This document shows positions 6,407 through 13,200 of a stretch of 13,274 nt of DNA, in pieces. The notes beneath the pieces were generated by a model. The model was not told the DNA's origin. It saw nothing but the letters and a program-made list of their open reading frames with translations, and ran no database searches. The position numbers and the translations under genes were made by a program. The DNA comes from an uncultured Bacillota bacterium (lineage in GTDB: Bacteria; Bacillota; Clostridia; Christensenellales; QAND01): NCBI GenBank assembly GCA_905188085.1, contig CAJJKN010000016.1, positions 1-13,274 on the forward strand, written 5' to 3'. Every line of letters begins with the position of its first letter. The first letter of the stretch is position 1.

Positions 6407-6724
6407 TTAGACGCAAATCGACGTTTCTTCCGTTTCCACATCCACACACGCCCGGCCGGTCACCCAGTCTTTCGCCATTTGCTGAATTTCCAAATGCAGC
6501 GGATGCGTCTGATAGCCTTTCACCGCCTCCATCGAGCAAAACAGCCCCTCCAGCGCCCAGTCATACGGGCCGCCGTTTACGTTTTTGCTCAGCCGGATGT
6601 CTAAAAGCCCGTCCACCTTGCCGATCATCGCTTTAAATTTGCCGTCCAGCAGAATCCGCTTTTCCTCCAGGTCCTGCTGTTTGGCCTGTTCGGTGCATTG
6701 CCATAACAAAATATGCCGTATCAT
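6407..6724 (-). CDS. Dabb family (stress-responsive alpha/beta barrel) protein
   Basis: A 105-residue single-domain protein. It starts MIRHILLW, the usual opening strand of the dimeric ferredoxin-like Dabb fold with its early His, and carries GLLDIRLSKNV, then YDWALEGLF (about 54-62), and the YQTHPLHLEI stretch (about 70-79), the typical Dabb YxxHPxH motif. Family members form dimeric barrels; some are enzymes of polyketide or aromatic metabolism and many are of unknown role, so no substrate is assigned. The start at 6724 is preferred over an upstream in-frame ATG at 6781 because GGAGAAAGGAG lies just before it and the extra N-terminus is unlike the family. It is divergent from the LarA-like gene. 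No T-tract terminator is visible after it. Confidence 0.88.
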   Translation of the reverse strand: MIRHILLWQCTEQAKQQDLEEKRILLDGKFKAMIGKVDGLLDIRLSKNVNGGPYDWALEGLFCSMEAVKGYQTHPLHLEIQQMAKDWVTGRACVDVETEETSICV

Positions 6725-6819
6725 CGCTTTTCTTCTCCTTTCTCCATGTAAACAAAAAAACAGCGCCGCCCGGCTTTCCAAAAAAGCGCGCCGCCTTTTT
6801 GCCCTTCCTTATTGTCTGT

Positions 6820-6827
6820 ATTATACC
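6820..6827 (-). promoter_or_regulatory. Predicted extended -10 promoter of the Dabb gene
   Basis: Minus strand TGGTATAAT: a perfect -10 hexamer (6820-6825) preceded by the extended TG. There is no good -35, which an extended -10 can tolerate. It lies about 95 bases upstream of the start codon. Confidence 0.5.
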
Positions 6828-6841
6828 ACCTTTCCCCCCGC

Positions 6842-6871
6842 TTGCGGCAGTCTTTGTTTGGGTGGTATACT
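6842..6871 (+). promoter_or_regulatory. Predicted promoter of the LarA-like gene
   Basis: -35 TTGCGG (6842-6847), 18-bp spacer, -10 TATACT (6866-6871), about 55 bases before the start codon. It is back to back with the Dabb promoter. Confidence 0.5.
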
Positions 6872-6925
6872 GAAACCAACCTTGCGGCATATTTTCTATG
6901 CCCTTTTGTGCTTTGGGAGGTTTTT

Positions 6926-8203
6926 ATGGCAACGCAATCCTTTTCCTTTCAATACGGACGGCAAACCCTGTCCCTTTCCATTGAAAACGCCCGCTCCATC
7001 GAGGTGCTTTCCGGCCGGCCCATCCCGCCCATCGAGGATCTGGATGCCGCCTTTTTGCACGCCGTAACAGACGGCGCCATCGACAGCCCGCCGCTTTCCC
7101 GCCTCGTCTCGGCAGAGGATCAAATCACCATCGTCATCAGCGATATCACCCGCTTTTGGATGCGGCAGGATCTCATCGTCTCCCGCCTGGTGCGCTATCT
7201 TACGCAAACCCTCAGCGTAAAACCGGAAAATATCGTCATCCTCGTCGCCCTCGGCACCCATCGCCCCATGACCGAAGAGGAAATGCGCCGCCTTGTCACC
7301 CCGGAAATCTATCAATCCGTCCGGGTGGAAAATCACGATTGCCAATCCGAATCATTGGTGTATGTCGGTACCACATCGCGCGGCACGCAGGTGCGGGTCA
7401 ATCCCCTGTGCGTAAATCGCAAAGTCATTCTCGTCGGCGGCACCGTCCATCATCTGATGAGCGGCTTCGGCGGCGGGCGCAAGAGCATTTTGCCCGGCGT
7501 TTGTGCCAAAAGCACCATCGCGCAAAACCACCTGCATTGCCTGCACGAAACCGAGCCCCGCTCGGCAGACACCATCGGCATGGCAAAGCTTTTGCATAAC
7601 CCCGTCAATGAAGATATGCTGGAGGCCGCAGCCTTTGTTTCCCCTGTTTTCGGCATCAACATCGTCTCCAATGCCGAAGGACAGCATTGCGCGCTTTTGT
7701 GCGGGCATTGGCAAACCGCCTGGGAAGAAAGCTGCCGCGTTGTCCATCAAAATTTCGGCCTGCCCATCCGCCATCTGGCGGATACCGTGGTCGTCTCCTG
7801 CGGCGGCTATCCCAAAGATCTAAACCTCTATCAGGCCGTCAAAAGCCTGTTAAACGCGGCCCAGGCGCTAAAGCCGGGCGGCACCATGGTCTTTTTGGCC
7901 GAATGCCCGGAGGGCGGCGGCGCGCCGGACTTTTTCGATTGGATCCATTCGCTCGATCGCGGCACCCTCGATGCCGATCTGCGCGCAGCGTTCACCATCG
8001 CCGGCTATATCTTCTATGCCTCCGTGGAGGCCATAGACCGCTGCCACGTCAAAATGCTCTCCGCCATCGACCCCTCCATCGCCGGCCGTATGCACCTCAC
8101 CGCCTACGATTCCCTCCCCGCCCTCCTCGATTCTCTCGATTTTACCGGCCAGGACGTCTACGTCATGCCCTACGGCGGCTTTACCGTCCCCTACCTCGTC
8201 TGA
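6926..8203 (+). CDS. LarA-family nickel-pincer-nucleotide enzyme (lactate racemase-like)
   Basis: 425 residues, the usual length of LarA. The family uses a covalently bound nickel-pincer nucleotide to racemise or epimerise 2-hydroxyacids by hydride transfer; many members act on acids other than lactate, so the substrate is open. All residues known from Lactobacillus LarA can be aligned: Arg76 (DITRF), His112 (GTHRPM), His176 (HHLMSGFGGG), the cofactor-binding Lys186 (GGRKSILPG), the Ni-ligand His202 (IAQNH), and Gln303 and Lys306 (NLYQAVK). The spacing of His176, Lys186 and His202 is identical to LarA. The ATG at 6926 is chosen because GGGAGG (6915-6920) precedes it; the in-frame upstream TTG at 6812 would extend past the promoter. 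No larB, larC, larE or lactate permease lies in the window, so the cofactor must come from genes elsewhere. Confidence 0.9.
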   Translation: MATQSFSFQYGRQTLSLSIENARSIEVLSGRPIPPIEDLDAAFLHAVTDGAIDSPPLSRLVSAEDQITIVISDITRFWMRQDLIVSRLVRYLTQTLSVKPENIVILVALGTHRPMTEEEMRRLVTPEIYQSVRVENHDCQSESLVYVGTTSRGTQVRVNPLCVNRKVILVGGTVHHLMSGFGGGRKSILPGVCAKSTIAQNHLHCLHETEPRSADTIGMAKLLHNPVNEDMLEAAAFVSPVFGINIVSNAEGQHCALLCGHWQTAWEESCRVVHQNFGLPIRHLADTVVVSCGGYPKDLNLYQAVKSLLNAAQALKPGGTMVFLAECPEGGGAPDFFDWIHSLDRGTLDADLRAAFTIAGYIFYASVEAIDRCHVKMLSAIDPSIAGRMHLTAYDSLPALLDSLDFTGQDVYVMPYGGFTVPYLV

Positions 8204-8218
8204 TCCTAACGCACCCAT

Positions 8219-8239
8219 GGGCCCCTGCGGCCCTTTTTT
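8219..8239 (+). terminator. Rho-independent terminator after the LarA-like gene
   Basis: GGGCC (8219-8223), loop CCTGC, GGCCC (8229-8233), then six T, 15 bases after the stop codon. Confidence 0.85.
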
Positions 8240-8289
8240 CTTTTGCCACAAATCCCTCCGATTAAAGCATAAGCCCCCGCTTGGCCCCT

Positions 8290-8413
8290 TCTAAAAAATA
8301 TTTTCCTTAAACGAAACGCTCGAAAAAAACAGCCCCCTGCCCAGCACCTTCTACAACCTATCCCCGTACCAAAAGCTTGACGAGAAACGCAACCCCGCCA
8401 ACCGACCTCTTCG
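8290..8413 (+). repeat. AGAAACG array, region 4a
   Basis: A decayed core CGAAACG (8312) and a good one at 8383 (CTTGACGAGAAACG), 71 apart, with GCACCTTCTACAACCTATCC between them. The second core is followed by CAACCCCGCCAACCGA and then module A, the same junction as at 13007-13039. Confidence 0.75.
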
Positions 8414-8538
8414 GTAGCGCGACGGTGGGCGGGCCGTGCCCGCTCCCTTTTCCGGCCCATCTTTTTTTATTTTCGTTCTCCCTGCCCCGGGTAGCTTCCT
8501 CCGTTTTTCGCCTTCTCTCGCTTTCCGCCCGCGCGGTA
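8414..8538 (+). repeat. Module A copy 3, long form
   Basis: 125 bp from GTAGCGCGACGGTGGGCGG to TTTCCGCCCGCGCGGTA. It has the inner hairpin GCGGGC/GCCCGC, then CCTTTTCCGGCC and CTGCCCCGGGTAGCTTCC. It is very close to the copy at 13039. Confidence 0.85.
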
Positions 8539-8634
8539 TTGAAAAGCTCAACCTTTGCCCCGCACCTTCTATAATACATCCTTCCTCTAAAATCCTGCCA
8601 GAAACGAAAACTCTGCTCACAACTATCTCTACCC
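8539..8634 (+). repeat. AGAAACG unit between modules A copy 3 and A copy 4
   Basis: One core at 8600 (GCCAGAAACG), preceded by GCACCTTCTATAATACATCC and a CTCTAAAA word. Confidence 0.7.
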
Positions 8635-8667
8635 CAGCGCGGCGGTGGAACGTCGCTCGCGCGGTGC
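8635..8667 (+). repeat. Module A copy 4, short form (start of composite block III)
   Basis: CAGCGCGGCGGTGG, AACGTC, GCTCGCGCGGTGC: the same short form and junction as 2943-2976. 36 bases separate it from module B, and that spacer is a decayed AGAAACG unit (GCCAGAAGTGG near 8690). Confidence 0.8.
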
Positions 8668-8703
8668 CGTTCCTGCAAAACCCGGCCAGAAGTGGATACT
8701 CGT

Positions 8704-8768
8704 CCCCTTGAGCGGGGTCTACCGAGAGGGGCGGAGCCCCTGTCGAACGTTGAAAGGGGGTCAAGGGG
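8704..8768 (+). repeat. Module B copy 2, short form
   Basis: 65 bp bounded by a perfect inverted repeat, CCCCTTGA (8704-8711) and TCAAGGGG (8761-8768). It contains GGGGCGGAGCCCC and TGTCGAACGTTGAAAGG. Compared with 3014-3168, about 90 bp of interior is missing. Confidence 0.85.
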
Positions 8769-8824
8769 GAACCATTCGTAGGTTCCCCCTGCTTCTTTCG
8801 CTTCCTTTCCAGCGAGAAAGGAAG
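8765..8824 (+). repeat. Module C copy 3 (two adjacent hairpins)
   Basis: Same two perfect 9-bp stems as at 3165-3223 with one extra loop base (ATTCGTA). The A/T tract and the first AGAAACG core (8867) follow at the same distance as in the other copies. Confidence 0.88.
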
Positions 8825-9170
8825 AATAAATAAAAAAGCAATCTCTATCTTTGTACATACTCATCTAGAAACGAGCTCCCTGCTTAGCACCTCCCTAAAA
8901 AATCTTCTTCCTTGAAAAACCCAACCAGAAACGTCCACCCTGCTTAACACTTCCCTAAAAAATCATCCTTCCTCCAAAAAACAGCCAGAAACGGCAACCC
9001 TGCCAAACACCTTCTACCATCTATCCCAAACTAAAAACCGGATGAGAAACGCCCCCCTCTTCCCCACACCTTCTCCACCCTATCCCCGCACCACCGCCTG
9101 ACGAGAAACGCTTACCCTGCTCAGCACCTTCCCACCCTCGCCTATCCCACTGTCGCCTGCCGAGAAACGA
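8825..9170 (+). repeat. AGAAACG tandem array, region 4b (six units)
   Basis: Cores at 8867, 8927, 8987, 9045, 9104 and 9163; steps 60, 60, 58, 59 and 59. A/T-rich subtype units come first and C-rich ones last, the same order as in region 3 and region 1. A run of 30 pure pyrimidines follows (9172-9201), then the T-box promoter. Confidence 0.9.
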
Positions 9171-9220
9171 ATCCCCTCTTCCCTCCCTTTCTCCCTCCCT
9201 CAAAAATTTTTCATTCCCCC

Positions 9221-9249
9221 TTGACAAATCCTTTCATCTGTGGTTTCAT
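9221..9249 (+). promoter_or_regulatory. Promoter of the T-box/trpXYZ-type operon
   Basis: Perfect -35 TTGACA (9221-9226), 17-bp spacer, -10 TTTCAT (9244-9249). Confidence 0.7.
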
Positions 9250-9254
9250 ATCGT

Positions 9255-9521
9255 TAAACCGTTGAGGTGGAGATAAAACCGTTAGCGCGCTTTGCAGAGA
9301 GTCGGGGGTGCTGTGAGCCCGGTAGAAATGCGGAACGGACAAATGGACCACTGAGGGCGCGGTGAAACGGGCATGTTTGCCCCAAGTATTCCACGACGCT
9401 TACGCCGGCGTTATGTGGCGGGGAGTGTGTCGGCACTCCGGCAAAGTTGGGCGCGCTTGCGCCAAACAAGGTGGCACCGCAGAGCAATGCATCTGTCCTT
9501 GTGTGGATGGGTGCTTTTTTT
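9255..9521 (+). ncRNA. T-box riboswitch, UGG (Trp) specifier
   Basis: Transcriptional T-box leader sensing uncharged tRNA. Stem I: GTGG (9267-9270) pairs with CCAC and CCGTT (9279-9283) with AACGG (9333-9337), framing the specifier loop. TTGAG (9262-9266) and CTGAG (9351-9355) form the kink-turn. AGAGAGTCGG (9296-9305) and CTGTGAGCC (9311-9319) are the distal double T-loop motifs. The specifier UGG lies at 9344-9346, with ACCACUGAG after it, the usual spacing. A stem III-like hairpin is at 9422-9439. The T-box sequence AACAAGGTGGCACCGC (9465-9480) exposes UGGC; its C fits a G73 discriminator, as bacterial tRNA-Trp has. The antiterminator ACAAGG/CCTTGT (9466-9471, 9497-9502) competes with the terminator at 9489-9521. 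Confidence 0.93.
9489..9521 (+). terminator. T-box attenuator terminator
   Basis: GCATCTGTCC (9489-9498), loop TTGTGT, GGATGGGTGC (9505-9514), 10 pairs including G-U, then seven T. It forms when charged tRNA is present and is excluded by the antiterminator. Confidence 0.9.
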
Positions 9522-9585
9522 ATTGCCCAGGCCCGTTGTCATGAAAAGTCCGACGGAATATTTATCCATGGAAGGAAGACAAATC

Positions 9586-10593
9586 ATGAAAAAACTCACC
9601 AAACTGTTCACTCTCCTGCTCGTTTCCGCCTGTGTGCTGTTCAGCCTTGTGGGCTGCGGCGGCTCCGGCAATGACGCCGGCGCTGCAGACGGCCAAAAAC
9701 TTACCGTCGGCGTTGTGCAATTGATCGATAACGGCGCCTTTGAAGACATGCGCGAAGGCTTCATCGCCCGCCTGCGCGAACTGGGCTACTCCGAAGACAA
9801 ACTGGAAATCTATTACAAAAACGCCCAGGGCGACGCTGCCAACCTCAACGCCATCTGCCAGGAAATGGTGGATAAAAAAGTTGACCTCATCGCCACCATC
9901 GCCACCCCCGCTGCCCAGGCCGCGGTCAACCTCTCCTCCGATATCCCGGTCGTGTTCATCTCGGTTTCCAACCCCGTGGGCGCCGGCATCATTACGGATA
10001 TGGATCATCCCGATAAAAATGCCACCGGCACTTCCAATGCCATCCCGGTCAGCGAAATGTTCAAGCTCTCCGATCAGCTCACCCCCGGCTGCAAAACCTA
10101 CGGCCTTTTGTATACCACCGGCGAAATCAACGCCGTAACCACCATCAACCAGGCCAAAGAATATATGGATGCAAACGGCATCAAATACGTGGAAAAAGTC
10201 GTGTCCAACTCCTCTGAAGTGCAGCAGGCCGCGCAGTCCCTGGTCGGCAGTGTAGACGCCATCTTCTGCCCGAACGACAGCGTAATCCAGTCCGCCATGC
10301 CGCAAATTTCCCAGATCGCCCGCGAAGCCAAAATCCCGGTGTACGGCTCCTCCGCTGTCATGGTCGCTTCCGGCGCATTTGCCACCATCTCCATCAGCGA
10401 TACCGAAATCGGCGCCATCTCCGCCGATATGGCCGATAAAATCTTAAAAGGCACCGCCGTTTCCGAAGTGCCCGCCAAAGTGGTGGATGTGTTTACCACC
10501 GTCATCAACCAAAACACCGCAGATGCCATCGGCGTTACCTTGGCAGACGATGTGAAAACCAACGCCGTCCTCGTAACGGACAGCGCGCAATAA
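9586..10593 (+). CDS. trpX: ABC transporter substrate-binding lipoprotein, predicted tryptophan (TrpX-like)
   Basis: 335-residue extracytoplasmic solute receptor of the ABC_sub_bind type (PF04392). The start MKKLTKLF, a hydrophobic stretch and the lipobox LVGC with Cys24 mark a membrane-anchored lipoprotein; a GSGNDAGAADG linker follows. The mature protein has the periplasmic-binding-protein I-like two-lobe pattern: TVGVVQLIDNGAFEDMREGF near 39-58, LIATIATPAAQAAV, IPVVFISVSNPVGAGI, ATGTSNAIPVSEMF, CKTYGLLYTTGEINA, DAIFCPNDSVIQSA and IPVYGSSAVMVASGA. The ATG at 9586 is chosen because GAAGGAAG precedes it and the lipoprotein signal starts there; a longer frame from 9373 would run through the T-box. 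The Trp T-box ahead of the operon argues for tryptophan or a precursor as substrate (inference). It is followed by the permease and ATPase genes. Confidence 0.9.
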   Translation: MKKLTKLFTLLLVSACVLFSLVGCGGSGNDAGAADGQKLTVGVVQLIDNGAFEDMREGFIARLRELGYSEDKLEIYYKNAQGDAANLNAICQEMVDKKVDLIATIATPAAQAAVNLSSDIPVVFISVSNPVGAGIITDMDHPDKNATGTSNAIPVSEMFKLSDQLTPGCKTYGLLYTTGEINAVTTINQAKEYMDANGIKYVEKVVSNSSEVQQAAQSLVGSVDAIFCPNDSVIQSAMPQISQIAREAKIPVYGSSAVMVASGAFATISISDTEIGAISADMADKILKGTAVSEVPAKVVDVFTTVINQNTADAIGVTLADDVKTNAVLVTDSAQ

Positions 10594-10608
10594 TCCCCCC
10601 TCCTCACG

Positions 10609-10630
10609 GCCGGGCCACAAGCCCGGCTTT
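10609..10630 (+). other. Intergenic hairpin between lipoprotein and permease genes
   Basis: GCCGGGC (10609-10615), CACAA loop, GCCCGGC (10621-10627) followed by only TTT. It is probably a weak terminator or RNA-stability hairpin that lets the receptor be made in excess over the membrane parts, as is common in ABC operons (inference). Confidence 0.6.
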
Positions 10631-10658
10631 CTCCCTATCATCGGAAAGGATTTTCCCC

Positions 10659-11603
10659 ATGTCATCCATCTTCTCCCCCGTGTTAATGCTGGGTTCTTTG
10701 CAGCTCGGCTTCCTCTACGGCCTGTTGGCCCTGGGCGTGTATATCAGCTTTCGCATCCTCAACATTCCGGACCTCACCGCAGACGGCAGCTTCACGCTGG
10801 GCCTGGCGGTATCCGCCATGTGTTCGGTCGCAGGCCATCCGCTCTTGGGTCTGTTGGCCGGCGCCCTGGCCGGGGCCCTGGCCGGCGCCGTCACCGGGCT
10901 TTTGCAAACCAAAGTGGGCGTGCACCCCATTCTCGCCGGCATTCTCACGATGAGCGGGCTGTATTCCATCAACCTGTTTATCATGAACTCCAGCGCCAAC
11001 GTTTCGCTCATCTCGGCCAAAACGCTGTTCAACGGCGCGCTGTTTCGCCTGCTGGGCAAAAACGGGGTGTATACCCTCGTGCCCATCCTGTTTTGCGCGC
11101 TCGTCCTCGGCGTTTTGATCTGGTTTTTCAAAACCCATCACGGCCTGTGCATCCGCGCCACCGGCGATAACGAAGCCATGGTGCGCGCCTCTTCTTTGAA
11201 TGTGGACGGCATAAAAATCCTGGCTCTGGCCCTCTCCAACGCCTGCGTTGCGCTCTCCGGCAGCCTTTTAGCGCAATATCAGGGCTTTGCGGACATCAAC
11301 ACCGGCGTCGGCATCGTGGTCGTCGGTCTTGCCAGCGTCATCATCGGCGAAGTGCTCCTCGGCCGCCGCAGCCTCTCCTGGGGCCTTTTCAGCGCCATCA
11401 TAGGCGCCGTGGTGTATCGGTTTATCATCGCCATCGTGCTGAAAATCGGCGCCTTCCCCGCCTTTGCGCTGAAATTGGTCAGCGCCGTGGTGGTGGCCCT
11501 GGCGCTCAGCGTGCCCACCATCCGCGTATCGCTGGCCCTGCACCGCCGTAAAAAGGCCGCCAAAAAACAGGCAAACGCAGAAACGGAGGCGCCCAAATGC
11601 TGA
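10659..11603 (+). CDS. trpY: ABC transporter permease, predicted tryptophan (TrpY-like)
   Basis: 314-residue integral membrane protein of the branched-chain amino acid/LivH-type permease family (PF02653). About eight hydrophobic segments are visible, including LQLGFLYGLLALGVYISF (about 14-31), a Gly/Ala-rich helix LLGLLAGALAGALAGAV (about 64-80), ILAGILTMSGLYSINLFIM, LVPILFCALVLGVLIWFF, and VGIVVVGLASVIIGEVLLG (about 212-230), the region carrying the EAA-like coupling loop. The family hallmark ILNIPDLTADGSFTLG follows the first helix. The C-terminus is Lys-rich (HRRKKAAKKQ) and cytoplasmic. GGAAAGGA (10643-10650) precedes the ATG. The 3' end overlaps the ATPase gene by 7 bases, so translation is probably coupled. 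Confidence 0.9.
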   Translation: MSSIFSPVLMLGSLQLGFLYGLLALGVYISFRILNIPDLTADGSFTLGLAVSAMCSVAGHPLLGLLAGALAGALAGAVTGLLQTKVGVHPILAGILTMSGLYSINLFIMNSSANVSLISAKTLFNGALFRLLGKNGVYTLVPILFCALVLGVLIWFFKTHHGLCIRATGDNEAMVRASSLNVDGIKILALALSNACVALSGSLLAQYQGFADINTGVGIVVVGLASVIIGEVLLGRRSLSWGLFSAIIGAVVYRFIIAIVLKIGAFPAFALKLVSAVVVALALSVPTIRVSLALHRRKKAAKKQANAETEAPKC

Positions 11604-12397
11604 CTTTATCCCACATCTCCAAAACCTTTTCTCCCGGCACGGCCAACGAGCATCTCGCGCTGGACGGTCTCAGCCTGCACCTGGCCCCCGGCGAATTTGT
11701 CACCGTCATCGGCTCCAACGGCGCCGGCAAATCCACCTTGATGAACGCCATCTCCGGCGTCTTTACCGTAGACAGCGGCCGCGTCATCCTGGATGGGCAG
11801 GAGATTACCTTTTTCAAAGAGCATAAGCGCGCCCGCATGATCGGCCGTCTGTTTCAAGATCCCATGAAGGGCACCGCGCCGAATTTAACCATCGAGGAAA
11901 ACCTGGCCCTGGCCTATGCCAGAGGGCAGCGCCGCGGCATCGGCATTGCCATCAACGAAAAAGACCGGCAGCTTTTCCGCCGCGAATTGGCCCGCTTTGA
12001 TATGGGTCTGGAGGACCGTATGAAAACCAAAGTCGGCCTGCTTTCCGGCGGCCAACGCCAGGCCGTCACGCTGCTCATGGGCACCATCGTGCCGCCAAAG
12101 CTGCTTTTGTTGGATGAACACACCGCCGCACTGGATCCCGCCGCCGCACAAAAGGTGCTGGGCATCACGCGTGACATCGTGCAGCGCGAACAGCTCACCA
12201 CCCTGATGATCACCCATAATATCCAGTCCGCCCTGTCCATGGGCACGCGCACCATCATGATGAACGCCGGGCGCATTGTGCTGGATATTTCCGGCGAACA
12301 GCGCGCGCAAATGACCGTGCCCCGCCTGCTGGAACTCTACAATTCCGCCGCCGGCGCCGCCCTGGATACAGACCGCGTCCTCCTCCAGCAAACCTAA
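11597..12397 (+). CDS. trpZ: ABC transporter ATP-binding protein, predicted tryptophan (TrpZ-like)
   Basis: 266-residue cytoplasmic ATPase that powers the importer. Walker A GSNGAGKST (39-47), Q-loop FQDP (Gln87), signature LSGGQRQA (149-156), Walker B LLLLDE with Glu174, D-loop region AALDP (177-181) and switch His207 (MITHN) are all intact. LLLDEHTAALDP is the form usual in ATPases paired with this permease type (COG1101-like), where His replaces the common Pro. The ATG at 11597 overlaps the permease stop codon; its ribosome binding site GGAGG (11585-11589) lies inside the permease gene. Last gene of the operon, followed by the terminator at 12414-12445. Confidence 0.92.
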   Translation: MLTLSHISKTFSPGTANEHLALDGLSLHLAPGEFVTVIGSNGAGKSTLMNAISGVFTVDSGRVILDGQEITFFKEHKRARMIGRLFQDPMKGTAPNLTIEENLALAYARGQRRGIGIAINEKDRQLFRRELARFDMGLEDRMKTKVGLLSGGQRQAVTLLMGTIVPPKLLLLDEHTAALDPAAAQKVLGITRDIVQREQLTTLMITHNIQSALSMGTRTIMMNAGRIVLDISGEQRAQMTVPRLLELYNSAAGAALDTDRVLLQQT

Positions 12398-12413
12398 CCC
12401 TTTTCAAAATCCC

Positions 12414-12445
12414 CGCCCCGGGCCCTCCGTCCGGGGCCTTTTTTT
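12414..12445 (+). terminator. Rho-independent terminator of the transporter operon
   Basis: A GC-rich stem (GGCCC against GGGGCC, or CCCCGG against CCGGGG) followed by seven T (12439-12445), about 40 bases after the last stop codon. Confidence 0.85.
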
Positions 12446-12454
12446 GCCCAAAAT

Positions 12455-12790
12455 TATACAAAGAAAACGATGCACCCCCCTTGGCGCTTTTCTTAACTAT
12501 TTTTATCTAAACGCTTGAAGAGAAACAAAATTTCTTCCCCGCACCTTCTGCAACCTATCTCAACCCCAAAACCTCACCGGAAACGAAAACTCCGCCCCGT
12601 ACCCTCTACCGTCCATCTTTATTCCAATGCCCAAATAAAAACAAAATCCCTGCCAAGCTCCTTCTTCACCTCCTCCCGGCACTGCCGCCTGACGAGAAAC
12701 GCCCACTCTGCCTCACACCTTCTACCGCCTATCCCAATGTCAAACTCTGCCAGAAACGTGCACTTTGTTTAGCACTCCCCCAACACAACA
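12455..12790 (+). repeat. AGAAACG tandem array, region 5a (six units, partly decayed)
   Basis: Cores at 12462 (AGAAAACG), 12521 (AGAAACA), 12579 (GGAAACG), 12636 (AAAAACA), 12695 and 12752; steps 59, 58, 57, 59 and 57. The period is kept even where the core has mutated. GCACCTTCTGCAACCTATC and CACACCTTCTACCGCCTATCC recur between cores. Confidence 0.82.
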
Positions 12791-12913
12791 GTAGCGCAGC
12801 GGTGGGCGGCTTGTAGCCGCTCCCCTTTCCGGCCAAAGCTTTTATATTCATCCATCCTACTGCCCCGGGTAGTCTCCTCCGCTTTTTACCTTCTTTCGCT
12901 TTCCGCTCGCGAA
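12791..12913 (+). repeat. Module A copy 5, long form with decayed right end
   Basis: Starts GTAGCGCAGCGGTGGGCGGC and has TAGCCGC, CCTTTCCGGCC and CTGCCCCGGGTAGTCTCC. The right end reads TTTCCGCTCGCGAAATT, so the inverted terminus is partly lost. Confidence 0.78.
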
Positions 12914-13038
12914 ATTTTTTCCGACGTTTTTTCTCTATTTCATTTGATGAGAAACGCAACCTTTCCCGCACCTTCTACAACTCCTCCTTCCTCTAAAAGC
13001 TGGATGAGAAACGCAAACCCTGCCAACCGATATCTTCA
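12914..13038 (+). repeat. AGAAACG array, region 5b (two units)
   Basis: Cores at 12950 (TTGATGAGAAACG) and 13007 (TGGATGAGAAACG), 57 apart, with CGCACCTTCTACAACTCC between them. Confidence 0.8.
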
Positions 13039-13163
13039 GTAGCGCGGTGGTGGGCGGCTTGTAGCCGCTTCCCTTTCCGGCCCATCTTTTTTGTTTTCGT
13101 TCTCACTGCCCCGGGTAGCTTCCTCCGCTTTTTACCTTCTTTCGCTTTCCGCTCGCGCGGTAC
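13039..13163 (+). repeat. Module A copy 6, long form (start of composite block IV)
   Basis: 125 bp from GTAGCGCGGTGGTGGGCGG to CCGCTCGCGCGGTAC. It is followed by CACTTCAGCTTGATGAGAAACG and AAAAATATAT, the same 37-base spacer that follows the short form at 2943-2976. Confidence 0.85.
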
Positions 13164-13200
13164 TTTTTCACTTCAGCTTGATGAGAAACGAAAAATATAT

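Noticed and set aside
6745..6800. Possible hairpin terminator between the Dabb gene and LarA
   Set aside because: GCGCCGCC and GCGCGCCGCC flanked by A/T runs are direct repeats, not inverted, so they do not form a stem.
6812..6925. N-terminal extension of the LarA-like protein from a TTG
   Set aside because: It overlaps both divergent promoters, and the ATG at 6926 has an ideal ribosome binding site and the family's normal start.
9373..9585. N-terminal extension of the substrate-binding protein
   Set aside because: It would translate the T-box and its terminator. The lipoprotein signal and ribosome binding site fix the start at 9586.
9562..10607. Long minus-strand frames opposite the receptor gene (9562-10305 and 10098-10607)
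   Set aside because: Gly/Asp/His-rich or low-quality shadows of the plus-strand gene, without start signals.
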